Assembly (NCBI GenBank): GCA_938084685.1
Contig: CALKGE010000005.1
Coordinates: 1-64,000, forward strand
Length of the DNA: 64,000 nucleotides
Origin: an uncultured Pirellulaceae bacterium
GTDB taxonomy: Bacteria > Planctomycetota > Planctomycetia > Pirellulales > Pirellulaceae
Direction: 5' to 3'
Under the pieces are notes generated by a model that saw only the letters and a program-made list of their open reading frames with translations, did no database searches and had not been told where the DNA came from. Positions 8,838-18,877 of this stretch are shown one piece after another. Numbering within the stretch: the first letter of the stretch is position 1; each line of letters begins with the position of its first letter. Both the position numbers and the translations under genes were made by a program.

Positions 8838-9320
8838 CGCATTAACTCCAACGCCAATTTTTTCTGTCTCGGTATATAGAATTCCATTCCTAAACCTGTT
8901 AGCTACTCCATCAGCTACTGAGTTTTTAGACTAACATGAGGCATGCATTCTGGCAAACACCCCCCTCAGCCAATCGTTTTTTCCGATAGATCGGTTGGGG
9001 GTAATCGTTATAACCAGCACAATCTACTGCATATCCGCGTTCATCCCATCGCTAAATACAACTCTGAACTGTTTATCACCGAATCCCTGGTGTGCCACAG
9101 CAGGCTAGATTTCCTCAAACGAACCAGGCAACATTTTCCAATGTCCCCGTACCTGCAAGAAATTCCTGCCTGTCTCTAATCTTTCGGCAATGCATGCTGG
9201 CGGGAACAATGTTTCCGACAACTCCCGACAGAAGTTGTACACCGTGTAAAATGTGTTCAGCCGTCAAACTTTAACAGCCAATACCACTGAGCCATTGATT
9301 GCCAGGATTGCCAGAATTCC
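8838..9320. other. Intergenic region with an imperfect hairpin and a short direct repeat
   Basis: This 483-bp stretch lies between the divergent FAAL-fusion and LRR genes. It contains a C-rich/G-rich pair near 8963-9001 able to form a stem (CCAATCG with CGGTTGG) and a GATTGCCAG tandem duplication at 9297-9314, just before the LRR start. No coding sequence with a start and ribosome site was convincing. Confidence 0.5.
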
Positions 9321-9719
9321 ATGTCCAACACTCCCCTGATCACCAGTCAAGATATTCATGAATTGGGCGGAACAACTCGCCGCTTTAAAAGTGGTCTGCT
9401 GCACACCGTAGATCTGAGTTCCGTGGGAAAGCAGATCAACGACCAGTGGCTCGAAAATCTTCAAGGGCAATCCAAACTGGTGGAACTGAACCTGCGGGGC
9501 ACTGCGATCACAGACGAAGCAATCGAAATAATCAAAACCTTGCGCACTCTGGAAACACTTGACCTCTCACAAACTGACATCACCGACAGAGCGTTGGAGT
9601 CACTTCAGACGATGCCACAACTCAAGGTTCTGGCTCTCACTGCCACTCGCGTCTCCCAGGAAAAAGTCCGTCAAATCCGAGCAACAATGATTCGTACTCG
9701 TATCATTTTGGCAGATTAG
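9321..9719 (+). CDS. Small leucine-rich-repeat protein
   Basis: The 132-residue protein holds about three leucine-rich repeats of the ~24-residue type: LVELNLRGTAITDEAIEII, then LETLDLSQTDITDRALESL, then LKVLALTATRVSQEKVRQI. This arrangement is common in planctomycete LRR proteins and makes a short curved binding surface. There is no signal peptide or membrane segment, so it is probably cytoplasmic. The partner is unknown. Confidence 0.75.
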   Translation: MSNTPLITSQDIHELGGTTRRFKSGLLHTVDLSSVGKQINDQWLENLQGQSKLVELNLRGTAITDEAIEIIKTLRTLETLDLSQTDITDRALESLQTMPQLKVLALTATRVSQEKVRQIRATMIRTRIILAD

Positions 9720-9802
9720 CTGGGATTGGAAGCCGCGACCATCCCTTCAGCCACACACAGCGTGTCAGACAGACTCATAAAAAAGTCAGGCCAGACGATG
9801 CC

Positions 9803-11242
9803 TTAGAACAACTCGGCGACAGGTTCGCCTTGCTCCAGAATCGGACGAGGACGCCCCTGGAAATCGTGGATAAAATCGTGATGGTCAATTCCGAGTGCAG
9901 CGAACATGGTCGCTGCAATATCAGAAGGAGAGTAGGGGTGGGTCGTCACTTCCGCGCCTGTCTTATCCGTTGCACCAATCACCTGTCCCGTTTTGACTCC
10001 ACCTCCGGTCACAAACAGGGAACCAGCTGCTCCCCAGTGATCCCGTCCACCATTGGCGTTGATTTTCGGAGTACGCCCGAATTCCGTCAGGAACACGACT
10101 AATGTCTTGTCCAGTAATCCTCGTTGTTCCATATCATTAATCAGTGCGGCGAATGCTTTATCCATCCCGGCAAGATGATAGCCTCGTTTAACCATGTCCT
10201 GAATCGGAGGATGATTCTGGCTGGGAGCATTATGATTATCCCAAATATTGCCGTAATCCGAATCGTAACCGTAGTCGAGCACGATGAAGGGAGCACCCGC
10301 CTCGATGAGTCTTCGAGCCATCAGGCAGCGACCTCCCAGCTTGGTCTTGCCATACGTCTCACGAACAACATCTTCTTCCTGATAAATGTCAAAGGCATCT
10401 CTCAGAGCGCTGGTCGACAACATACGCAACGCACCTTTGTACTTCGTTTCTGCCGCGATAAGTTGTTGATCCTGATCCAGATTTTTCAACGCCTGGTCAA
10501 ATTGCTGTCGCAGAGAAGCTCGACGAGTTAACCTGGCCAGGGGAACATCGTCGGTCAGCGCCAGCGACTTGGGAATCAGATCTTCTTCGTATTCAGCAGG
10601 TGGATTATCCAGCTTTTCCCCGACGGTGAAATCTTGCTCCTCAGGTAGCCCGCCTACACAATAGGGCAGATACTGACTTCCCATCCACCCACTCTTGAAG
10701 AAGTTATAAGGTGGTGGACCGGGCCGAGTTATCCCGGGCAGGCAGATATACCCAGGCAGGCCATTACGAGCTCCTCGGAGATTCGACACGATGGAGCCGA
10801 TGTTGGGTTCACTGAATAATTCATTTCTCCCCACGACACGTCCGCTGAGCGTCATTACCTGGCTGATCAAATGGTCGTTACTATGATGAGAGAAACTGCG
10901 GATTACCGAGAGCTTATGAGCGATCCTGGACATCTCGGTCATCGTATCACCAAACCGTACGCCGGGCAGACTCGTTTGGATATCCTGCAGCTTTCCACGG
11001 ATTTCCAATGGAGCATCCATTTTGGGGTCAAACGATTCGTACTGGGTTACGCCACCCGCCATCCACAGCACCAAGACACTTTCTGCTTTCCCTTTGCCGC
11101 GTGCTGGCTGCAGAGTATGCGCCTGCAGCTGCCGATTCCAGGGACTAAAGGCAAAAGCCGATGAACCAAGCGTAAACGCTCCAACCTTCAACATGCCACG
11201 TCTGGTCAATGCGATATCTTTATTGTGCAGATGATGTTCCAT
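9803..11242 (-). CDS. DUF1501 protein with twin-arginine leader
   Basis: The 479-residue protein opens with a Tat-type leader (TRRGMLKVGAFTLG, residues ~13-26). The body matches the DUF1501 family, a large planctomycete group related to the alkaline-phosphatase/sulfatase fold: SVLVLWMAGGVTQYESFDPK near the N-terminus, a central FIVLDYGYDSD, and VVFLTEFGRTPK and GRDHWG in the C-terminal half. In other planctomycetes such genes usually sit beside a DUF1549/DUF1553 cytochrome gene; none is adjacent here. It is exported in folded form. The reaction is unknown. Confidence 0.85.
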   Translation of the reverse strand: MEHHLHNKDIALTRRGMLKVGAFTLGSSAFAFSPWNRQLQAHTLQPARGKGKAESVLVLWMAGGVTQYESFDPKMDAPLEIRGKLQDIQTSLPGVRFGDTMTEMSRIAHKLSVIRSFSHHSNDHLISQVMTLSGRVVGRNELFSEPNIGSIVSNLRGARNGLPGYICLPGITRPGPPPYNFFKSGWMGSQYLPYCVGGLPEEQDFTVGEKLDNPPAEYEEDLIPKSLALTDDVPLARLTRRASLRQQFDQALKNLDQDQQLIAAETKYKGALRMLSTSALRDAFDIYQEEDVVRETYGKTKLGGRCLMARRLIEAGAPFIVLDYGYDSDYGNIWDNHNAPSQNHPPIQDMVKRGYHLAGMDKAFAALINDMEQRGLLDKTLVVFLTEFGRTPKINANGGRDHWGAAGSLFVTGGGVKTGQVIGATDKTGAEVTTHPYSPSDIAATMFAALGIDHHDFIHDFQGRPRPILEQGEPVAELF

Positions 11243-11330
11243 GCTTGTATTATCGAAAAAAGAGACTCTTATGACAACGTATTATTATATAAACCATCAA
11301 AGGAGTTTTCCGTTTATTCCCCCAACCGTC

Positions 11331-11373
11331 AAAAGAGCCATGGATATAAAATCCATGGCTCTCTCTTTTTTTT
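11331..11373. terminator. Palindromic hairpin with T-run downstream of eno
   Basis: A perfect 12-bp stem (AGAGCCATGGAT with ATCCATGGCTCT) encloses five A/T bases. The plus strand has T8 shortly after it and the minus strand T4, so on the minus strand it can end the eno transcript before the DUF1501 gene. Confidence 0.8.
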
Positions 11374-11457
11374 CGCATCACTCACCGCCTGCCTGAGCCA
11401 ATCTGCTACAGCTCAGGACTTCACAGCCCGAGCCACTCTGCCAGACGGTACGCTCAC

Positions 11458-12834
<1,377 letters not shown>

Positions 12835-12852
12835 TCAGGTTTTGACTAGGCA

Positions 12853-13003
12853 TGGTAACCAGACACCACGGAGTACCTCGCAAGATGGACTGCCGTAAAC
12901 CGTCTTCCCCATCAGGCAAGTCAATCGCTCACCAGATGGGGCACCTGATGGAAGAACGCTTCGCCTGACAGGCTGGTTCTGGATTGGGGTTTGGTGGTTA
13001 CCA
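12853..13003 (+). promoter_or_regulatory. Structured region upstream of ribE with alternative pairings
   Basis: Between the divergent eno and ribE genes lie two overlapping helix options. CCCCATC (12907-12913) can pair with GATGGGG (12935-12941), or CCATCAGG (12909-12916) with CCTGATGG (12944-12951); both cannot form at once. An outer pair TGGTAACCA (12853-12861) and TGGTTACCA (12995-13003) encloses them. The conserved core of the FMN riboswitch was looked for and is not there. It could be an unclassified leader of the riboflavin gene, or chance structure. Confidence 0.35.
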
Positions 13004-13096
13004 ACACCGGGTCCCGAAGTAGAATAGACACCATACTCTTTGCTCACGCTGCAGTCGGTATCGGGCGGCCAGGCAATTATCTGGAAGGAAAGCGAT

Positions 13097-13705
13097 ATGT
13101 TTACCGGTCTGGTCGAAGCAACCGGCAAAATCACCGCTCTTGAACCTCAAGGGCCCGGAATACGTCTTGTGGTGGATGCACAGCAACTCGCTCTGGGAGT
13201 GAATATCGGTGACAGCATTGCCAACAACGGTTGCTGCCTGACGGTCATAGAAGTGGATGAAACAAATCTGGCTTTTGAGGCGGGACCAGAAACGCTTGCC
13301 AAAACCAGTCTCGGAGCTAAACAGGTAGGTGACCTGATTAATCTGGAACGTTCGTTACAAGTGGGCGACCGTCTCGGAGGGCATCTGGTAACCGGGCATG
13401 TCGACGCTGTGGGAACATTGGATGAGCGTCTGGATGACCAGCAGTGGTCGACCTTCTGGTTTAAGGTCCCCGAGGCCTTAACACGGCAGATGGCCCCCAA
13501 AGGCTCGATCACTGTAGAGGGAGTCAGCCTGACACTCGTGGATGTTGAAGCTGACCGATTCAGTGTTGCCTTGATTCCTCACACTTTGGAAGTCACGACA
13601 CTCGGGACCTTACAACCCGGCGACCCGGTAAATCTGGAAACCGATTTACTGGCAAAATACGTAGAACAACAAATGGCAGCCTGGTCCACGGACGGGAACA
13701 GTTAA
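13097..13705 (+). CDS. ribE: Riboflavin synthase, alpha chain
   Basis: The enzyme dismutates two 6,7-dimethyl-8-ribityllumazine molecules to riboflavin and the pyrimidine precursor. The 202-residue protein shows the expected duplicated lumazine-binding barrel: MFTGLVEATGKI opens repeat 1 with GDSIANNGCCLTV, and LGGHLVTGHVD followed by GSITVEGVSLTLV marks repeat 2. GGAAGG just upstream of the ATG fixes the start. rsmA follows after 22 bases, so the two may share a transcript with the small gene after it. Confidence 0.95.
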   Translation: MFTGLVEATGKITALEPQGPGIRLVVDAQQLALGVNIGDSIANNGCCLTVIEVDETNLAFEAGPETLAKTSLGAKQVGDLINLERSLQVGDRLGGHLVTGHVDAVGTLDERLDDQQWSTFWFKVPEALTRQMAPKGSITVEGVSLTLVDVEADRFSVALIPHTLEVTTLGTLQPGDPVNLETDLLAKYVEQQMAAWSTDGNS

Positions 13706-13727
13706 AAACAGGTTATTAAGGTTATTC

Positions 13728-14645
13728 ATGGTCAACCGTCAAACTACTACTTTTCTGAAACAACGCATGGAAGAAGCCGGTATCCGACCGGTTTCCAAGT
13801 TCGGACAGAACTTCCTGATCGATCTCAATCTGGTCAACATGATTGCCGACTCGGCAAATCTCACTAGGCAGGATGTTGTGGTCGAAGTCGGAACGGGAAC
13901 GGGGAGCCTGACGGCCCTGCTGGCTCAGAAAGCAGGGCATGTTATTACTGTGGAAATCGACAAAAACCTTTGTCAACTGGCGCAGGAGGAACTCGCTTCG
14001 TTGGACAACATCACGTTCCTGCAACAGGATGCACTGCGTAATAAAAACAACCTTTCTCCTGTCCTGCTCGACACGATTCGTGAAGTAATGAGCAACATTG
14101 AAGGAGCTCGGCTGAAACTGGTGGCCAATCTCCCCTATAACGTCGCCACACCCTTGATTACCAATCTGCTTACACTTGACGATCTTGTCCCCACTTCAAT
14201 GACCGTAACCATCCAGAAGGAATTGGCCGAACGCATCGTCGCTCGCCCAGGCACCAAAGACTTTGGTGCTCTCAGCCTCTGGATTCAAGCGCAATGTAAT
14301 CCAGAAATCGTGCGTATCATGAGTCCCCAAGTTTTTTGGCCCCGCCCAAAGGTCGACTCTGCCATCATTCACATTGAAACCGACTTTGCCAGACGCAATC
14401 GTATTCCGGATCTGGCTTATTATCATCGCTTTGTTCGTAATCTGTTCATCCATCGCCGGAAACTGTTACGAGGTGTTCTGGTCAGCATGTTCAAAAACGA
14501 ATTGTCAAAGCAGCAAATTGACGAGGTTCTTACAGGAATCAACCTGACCGGCAGTATCCGTGCAGAACAACTCGCTGTCCCAGTCATCTTCGAATTGTGT
14601 GAACGATTCCGGGAACTTCAACAGCAGGAAAGCAGATCACAATGA
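13728..14645 (+). CDS. rsmA: 16S rRNA A1518/A1519 dimethyltransferase
   Basis: RsmA (KsgA) dimethylates two adjacent adenines in the 3' hairpin of 16S rRNA during late small-subunit assembly. The 305-residue protein has KFGQNFLID near the N-terminus, SAM-binding VVVEVGTGTGSLT, the acidic VEIDKNL after motif I, and the catalytic NLPYNVATP motif. PRPKVDSAIIHI follows as expected. AAGG precedes the ATG. Its stop overlaps the start of the next small gene (ATGA), implying translational coupling. Confidence 0.95.
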   Translation: MVNRQTTTFLKQRMEEAGIRPVSKFGQNFLIDLNLVNMIADSANLTRQDVVVEVGTGTGSLTALLAQKAGHVITVEIDKNLCQLAQEELASLDNITFLQQDALRNKNNLSPVLLDTIREVMSNIEGARLKLVANLPYNVATPLITNLLTLDDLVPTSMTVTIQKELAERIVARPGTKDFGALSLWIQAQCNPEIVRIMSPQVFWPRPKVDSAIIHIETDFARRNRIPDLAYYHRFVRNLFIHRRKLLRGVLVSMFKNELSKQQIDEVLTGINLTGSIRAEQLAVPVIFELCERFRELQQQESRSQ

Positions 14646-14869
14646 AGTTTGTAGAAGTCACAGGAGAAACACTGGGACAGATCGTCAACGACGATGAAAT
14701 CCATGCCGATGATCTGGTAACCGCCGGAGTGACACCCCAGTCCATCGTCCGAATTAATGAACATGGTGACATTGAAGTTCGACGTCCCACGCAATGGGAA
14801 ATTGTGGGAGGACTGCTGGGTAACTACGAACAACGGATCCGTGGTATAACGGGCATGGATTGGGCTTAA
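14642..14869 (+). CDS. Small conserved-looking protein coupled to rsmA
   Basis: The 75-residue protein starts inside the rsmA stop codon (ATGA overlap), so it is almost certainly translated by coupling. It is acidic at the N-terminal half, has no membrane segment, and ends with an aromatic-rich stretch (GNYEQRIRGITGMDWA). I do not recognise a family. The overlap suggests a role near ribosome or rRNA maturation, but that is inference from position only. Confidence 0.6.
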   Translation: MKFVEVTGETLGQIVNDDEIHADDLVTAGVTPQSIVRINEHGDIEVRRPTQWEIVGGLLGNYEQRIRGITGMDWA

Positions 14870-14916
14870 TTTTTAAGCCATAATCAATTCATAATGAAGT
14901 GACACTCATTTCATTG

Positions 14917-15013
14917 GGAAGTGGAAGCACATCTGGTGATGGCCACGGTCTTCAAAACCGCTGAGCCGGACGTGAACCGTCCGGTTGGTGGGTTCGATTC
15001 CCATACACTTCCG
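14917..15013 (+). tRNA. selC: tRNA-Sec (anticodon TCA)
   Basis: This 97-nt tRNA reads UGA as selenocysteine. The acceptor ends GGAAGTG and CACTTCC pair, with discriminator G. The D-arm has CATC-TGGT-GATG, the anticodon loop is CTTCAAA with TCA at 14952-14954, and the T-arm is GTGGG-TTCGATT-CCCAT. The decisive feature is a very long variable arm, an 8-bp stem (GCCGGACG with CGTCCGGT), which together with the TCA anticodon excludes an opal-suppressor or ordinary class II tRNA. CCA is not encoded. It stands alone between rsmA's small partner and membrane genes; SelB and SelA are 9-12 kb downstream. Confidence 0.95.
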
Positions 15014-15079
15014 TTTATCTACCTCCCAATCCACCATGCCTGCTCACGCCACGAACGCTCAACGTAGAAAGCTTAGATC

Positions 15080-15469
15080 GTGCAACAGCGAAAAAAATTG
15101 ACCGAATCCATCTGGTTCTGGTGCTATCTCTTCAGCACAGCTGGCTTGATCAGCCTGGTAATCTTGCAAGGCAAATTTGACACTCGACAGGATATGGAAG
15201 AGACCAACTTTCGTGCCCGCATGAAGACGTATGAAAGTACTGAGAACCAGGGTACGGTTACAGATTCGGAGGCGACGGCAGAAGCAGATGCCCCAATTGA
15301 ACAACTCGTCACGCTCACCCCACTCTACATCCTCTTTGGTCTCACGTTTGCCATTTCCTGGATCGTCATCTGGAAACAGCGCATCCTGACTCGCCCCAGG
15401 GCCTCGTCACCCCCGAGTTTGAACAGTAGGCTGCCGACCGACGAACCTCCCGTCTCTGCGGAGCATTAA
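15080..15469 (+). CDS. Small two-pass membrane protein
   Basis: The 129-residue protein has a membrane segment near the N-terminus (residues ~11-30), a polar acidic loop, and a second membrane segment (residues ~77-96), with a Pro/Ser-rich tail. No family is recognised. It begins at GTG without a clear ribosome site. Its stop TAA shares a base with the next gene's ATG, so the two are probably co-translated. Confidence 0.6.
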   Translation: MQQRKKLTESIWFWCYLFSTAGLISLVILQGKFDTRQDMEETNFRARMKTYESTENQGTVTDSEATAEADAPIEQLVTLTPLYILFGLTFAISWIVIWKQRILTRPRASSPPSLNSRLPTDEPPVSAEH

Positions 15470-16050
15470 TGTTGGATATCTTCTATGAGTCACCATGGTT
15501 TGCTCTGATCACCGGCATTCCAGTCTGTGTTCTCCTGATTGCTATCTGGTTTCAAACCGGCATTCACAAAATACTGCTTGCCACAGGCGTCGTGGCGGCC
15601 ATCACCATCGCCATGGTGGTGTTGGAAAGTGTCGTGAAAACTCCCCGGGAACGTATCTACGAAACCATCTATGCGGTTGCAGCTGCTGTCGAAAAGGAAG
15701 ATTTTGAAACCGCTGTCGGCTATATTGCTCCCGACGCTCAATTCATCCGCGCTCAAGCACTTGCCGAACTCAACAAATATGAAATCGTGTCGATCAGCAT
15801 CAAAAACAATCTGGTCGTCCTGATTGACGATTCCCAGCAACCCCCTGTCGCTCAGACAGGTTTCAATGTCGTGGTCAAAGGTTCAGCACAGCGTTTCCAT
15901 ATCGAGAATCGAACGGTGCCACGTTATCTGGAAGTTACTTTTCAATATCACGCTGGTAACGACGCCTGGTATGTCACCTCGTACGGACACGCCAACATTC
16001 TTAAAGGCCTGGAGATCGAACACCGTTTGCGGGAGCAGGGGGCAGAGTAG
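15469..16050 (+). CDS. Membrane-anchored protein with NTF2-like C-terminal part
   Basis: The 193-residue protein has two hydrophobic segments (residues ~8-26 and ~31-51). The soluble part starts with paired helices (YETIYAVAAAVEKEDFETAVGYIA) and then strands, the pattern of NTF2-like or DUF4440-type cone folds. It starts at TAATG overlapping the preceding membrane protein. The function is unknown; the pair probably forms one membrane unit. Its end is one base from the convergent surE gene. Confidence 0.6.
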   Translation: MLDIFYESPWFALITGIPVCVLLIAIWFQTGIHKILLATGVVAAITIAMVVLESVVKTPRERIYETIYAVAAAVEKEDFETAVGYIAPDAQFIRAQALAELNKYEIVSISIKNNLVVLIDDSQQPPVAQTGFNVVVKGSAQRFHIENRTVPRYLEVTFQYHAGNDAWYVTSYGHANILKGLEIEHRLREQGAE

Positions 16051-16051
16051 A

Positions 16052-16840
16052 TCAATTCAAGTCCAGTTCCAACTGCTGCAGCTGTTTATGGTCGGTCAAG
16101 TCATAGCTCATCGGCGTAACAGTGATCGCTCCGGCGGCTATTGAATCCACATCGGTGTTTGCGCCAGGAGCTTCCACCAGTGGTTCATCCGTGGACCAGT
16201 AATAATCACGTTGTTTTGGATCCTGCCGAACGAGATAAGGATCATCATGTCTCGTTAATTTCATCGGGACGACTTTCCAGGGGGCTACATCATCGTCAAC
16301 GGCTGGTTCGACAACACTTGCAGGAATATTCACGTTTAAAAGACTGACAAACCTGTCAACGTCCAGGCCCAGACTACGCTGCAGTAATGTTAGCACGCGT
16401 GGCACAGACAGCTCCGCGGCACGCTCGAAATCCATGGTTCCAGCAGCCTCCAGTGACAACGCCACTGCAGGGATCTGAAAAAACGTTGCTTCTCTGGCGG
16501 CCGCCACCGTACCGGAAAGAATGGCGTTAATACCAGTATTCAATCCGTCATTAATCCCACTGATTACAACGTCTGGACGCTTTTCAAGTAAGCTCATTAC
16601 TCCCAGTTTGACGCAATCGGCAGGAGTTCCATCGACGATCCAGACATCCTTGTGCCGCACCACAGCCCGTTTGGGAGTAAGTGGTGTCAAGTAGGTCACA
16701 CTATGGCTCACACCTGATTGCTGGACTGCCGGAGCAATAATATCCAGGCGACTCACCCGCGAATCAGCCTCAAGTTGCCGAACCACTGCCCACAATCCAT
16801 CGGCATAGATCCCGTCGTCATTGGTCAGTAATACATGCAT
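16052..16840 (-). CDS. surE: 5'/3'-nucleotidase SurE
   Basis: SurE removes phosphate from 5'- and 3'-nucleoside monophosphates and has been linked to stationary-phase survival. The 262-residue protein starts MHVLLTNDDGIYADGL, which holds the metal-binding NDDG motif. Further hallmarks are the IIAPAVQQSGVSHSVT active-site loop, GTPADCVKLG, and the VISGINDGLNTG motif with ligand Asn. VAREATFFQIPAVALSL is also as in the family. Confidence 0.94.
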   Translation of the reverse strand: MHVLLTNDDGIYADGLWAVVRQLEADSRVSRLDIIAPAVQQSGVSHSVTYLTPLTPKRAVVRHKDVWIVDGTPADCVKLGVMSLLEKRPDVVISGINDGLNTGINAILSGTVAAAREATFFQIPAVALSLEAAGTMDFERAAELSVPRVLTLLQRSLGLDVDRFVSLLNVNIPASVVEPAVDDDVAPWKVVPMKLTRHDDPYLVRQDPKQRDYYWSTDEPLVEAPGANTDVDSIAAGAITVTPMSYDLTDHKQLQQLELDLN

Positions 16841-16948
16841 TGTGTGTCACGCGTTTGGGGAAATCCTGAATCCAAATTCACTACTCCCTATTAAACTCCA
16901 TCTGGGTAAAAACTGGCAACCGGTGAAAAACCAGAGCCTGCGTGCCTA

Positions 16949-16975
16949 TTGACTTTATCACAGAGGTCATATAAT
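16949..16975 (+). promoter_or_regulatory. Candidate sigma-70 promoter of guaA
   Basis: TTGACT and a consensus TATAAT are separated by 15 bases (16 if the upstream element is read as ATTGAC). The -10 box lies about 44 bases before the guaA start. The slightly short spacer is the main doubt. Confidence 0.6.
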
Positions 16976-17018
16976 CGAGTTTTGAGTTTATTCCGCACAC
17001 AAGGAAGACAGTACGGTT

Positions 17019-18569
17019 ATGACCAGCATTTCCAGAGAACGAGTCCTGATTCTGGACTTTGGTTCCCAATATGCCCAACTGATCGCACGACGCGTCCGCG
17101 AACAAAACGTTTACTGTGAAATCGTACGACACGATATCTCGGTCGAACGAATTAAGGAGCACAACCCACAAGGGCTCATTCTGTCCGGTAGTCCCTCGAG
17201 CGTTTATGAAGAGGGATCCCCCAAGTGTGATCCCGAACTTTTTACTATGGGACTCCCTGTCCTGGGAATCTGCTACGGCATGCAGCTGGCCACCGAAGCG
17301 TTCGGCGGGCAAGTGCAGAGCACTTTGACACGCGAATATGGCCGAGCGATGCTCACTGTCGACACGAGCAGCAATCTGTTTCAGAACACTTCGGATCAAC
17401 AGCAGGTCTGGATGAGTCACGGAGATCAGGTCGCGAATATTTCGGAAGACTTCACAGCACTCGCCTATACCGATACCTGTCCCTTCGCAGCTGTCAAACA
17501 TAACGAACTTCCGGTGTACGGTCTTCAGTTCCACCCTGAAGTCACCCACTCGCCGGAAGGAGGAGAAATACTCAAGAATTTCCTCCTCAATATTTGCGGA
17601 CTTAGCGGAACCTGGAAGCTGGAGGACTTTGCCGATGAAACGATCGCCAGAATCCGGGAGCAGGTTGGTGATAAACGTGTCATCTGTGGATTATCCGGCG
17701 GCGTTGACAGCTCGGTCGTGGCCGCACTGCTATATAAAGCGATCGGTGATCAACTCGCCTGCATCCTGGTCGACAATGGTTTGCTGAGAAAGAATGAACA
17801 AGCCGCCGTGATCGAAGCATTCACAAACCACTTTCAGACAGATCTTCGAGTGGTACAGGGCGAAGCCCGCTTCCTCGATCGGCTTGCCGGGATTTCCGAG
17901 CCTCAGGAAAAGCGTAAGCGGATCGGTTATGAGTTCATCGAATGTTTCAAAGAAGAAGCACAGACAATCGAAAATGCTCATTTCCTGGCACAGGGGACGC
18001 TCTACCCGGACGTCATTGAAAGCGGAGCGGCTCCAGATGGTCCGGCCGCAACCATTAAATTGCATCACAATGTGGGAGGGCTTCCCGAGGAACTGGGATT
18101 CGAACTGATCGAACCATTGCGAGACCTCTTTAAAGACGAGGTTCGCAGGTTGGGAATCGAACTGGGGCTGCCTGAACATCTGGTCTGGCGACACCCGTTC
18201 CCCGGTCCTGGACTGGCAGTACGTTGCCTGGGTGAAGTCTCCAAAGATCGTCTCGACATTCTGCGGGAAGCGGATGCCATTGCCATCGAAGAGATTCAGG
18301 CTGCCGGGCTTTATCGAGAAACTTCGCAGGCCTTTGCCGTCCTGCTTCCAGTTCAAAGTGTGGGGGTGATGGGAGATGCACGGACGTACGAAGATGCCAT
18401 TGCCATTCGCTGTGTCAACACAGACGACTTCATGACAGCCGATTGGTCCCGGCTTCCCTATGATTTGCTGGCGACGATTTCGACAAGAGTCATCAACGAA
18501 GTTAAAGGGGTAAATCGGGTCTGTTATGACATTAGCAGTAAGCCACCTGCTACCATCGAGTGGGAATAA
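17019..18569 (+). CDS. guaA: GMP synthase (glutamine-hydrolysing)
   Basis: It converts XMP to GMP using ATP and glutamine. The 516-residue enzyme has an N-terminal class I amidotransferase domain with the nucleophile Cys in GICYGMQL and His/Glu in [10 protein letters not shown], then the ATP-pyrophosphatase domain with the P-loop SGGVDSSV, and the C-terminal dimerisation domain ending [17 protein letters not shown]. guaB, the preceding step of the pathway, is 10 kb downstream in its own unit. The ATG is preceded by AAGGAAG. Confidence 0.97.
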   Translation: MTSISRERVLILDFGSQYAQLIARRVREQNVYCEIVRHDISVERIKEHNPQGLILSGSPSSVYEEGSPKCDPELFTMGLPVLGICYGMQLATEAFGGQVQSTLTREYGRAMLTVDTSSNLFQNTSDQQQVWMSHGDQVANISEDFTALAYTDTCPFAAVKHNELPVYGLQFHPEVTHSPEGGEILKNFLLNICGLSGTWKLEDFADETIARIREQVGDKRVICGLSGGVDSSVVAALLYKAIGDQLACILVDNGLLRKNEQAAVIEAFTNHFQTDLRVVQGEARFLDRLAGISEPQEKRKRIGYEFIECFKEEAQTIENAHFLAQGTLYPDVIESGAAPDGPAATIKLHHNVGGLPEELGFELIEPLRDLFKDEVRRLGIELGLPEHLVWRHPFPGPGLAVRCLGEVSKDRLDILREADAIAIEEIQAAGLYRETSQAFAVLLPVQSVGVMGDARTYEDAIAIRCVNTDDFMTADWSRLPYDLLATISTRVINEVKGVNRVCYDISSKPPATIEWE

Positions 18570-18571
18570 AA

Positions 18572-18607
18572 AACAGGCCTGACTGCCAGGTAGCAATCAG
18601 GCCTGTT
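18572..18607 (+). terminator. Stem-loop directly after guaA
   Basis: A perfect 11-bp stem (AACAGGCCTGA with TCAGGCCTGTT) starts three bases after the guaA stop. There is no T-run after it, so it may protect the 3' end or terminate weakly. Confidence 0.6.
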
Positions 18608-18877
18608 GTAACAAGCTCCTGAGTAGTTACCGACGAACACTGAGAGGGAAGGGGAACTCGTGTTTAATCGGTCTCAAGAGCGGCAGGTATTATTTAGTAT
18701 CGATCTCTCATTGGCCGATGCTATGTCCATGTCCGCAACGATTCTCACTTTTTTGACTCCCATTCTCAAAACAAACTCTGACAATCCTGTAAATACAACC
18801 AACTAGTACAACCCGAACATCTGGTATCGACCCTGCAACCGGCCCCTCCCTGCCTCCCTGGGTGGAGGATCACTGAC
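18608..18877. other. Intergenic region upstream of ettA
   Basis: With the preceding stem-loop this makes a gap of 308 bp between guaA and ettA. A TTGACT is present near 18753, but no matching -10 box is evident. A strong ribosome site (GGAGG) lies close to the ettA start. No RNA gene or open frame was recognised. Confidence 0.4.

Noticed and set aside
8963-9001. Terminator in the FAAL-LRR intergenic region
   Set aside because: The stem is imperfect, the genes diverge from this region, and no transcript would need to end there.
12853-13003. FMN riboswitch upstream of ribE
   Set aside because: The conserved core sequences of the FMN aptamer are absent, although the region can fold.
12835-13134. 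Minus-strand frame of 99 codons between eno and ribE
   Set aside because: Residue composition is random-looking, and it overlaps the structured region and the ribE start.
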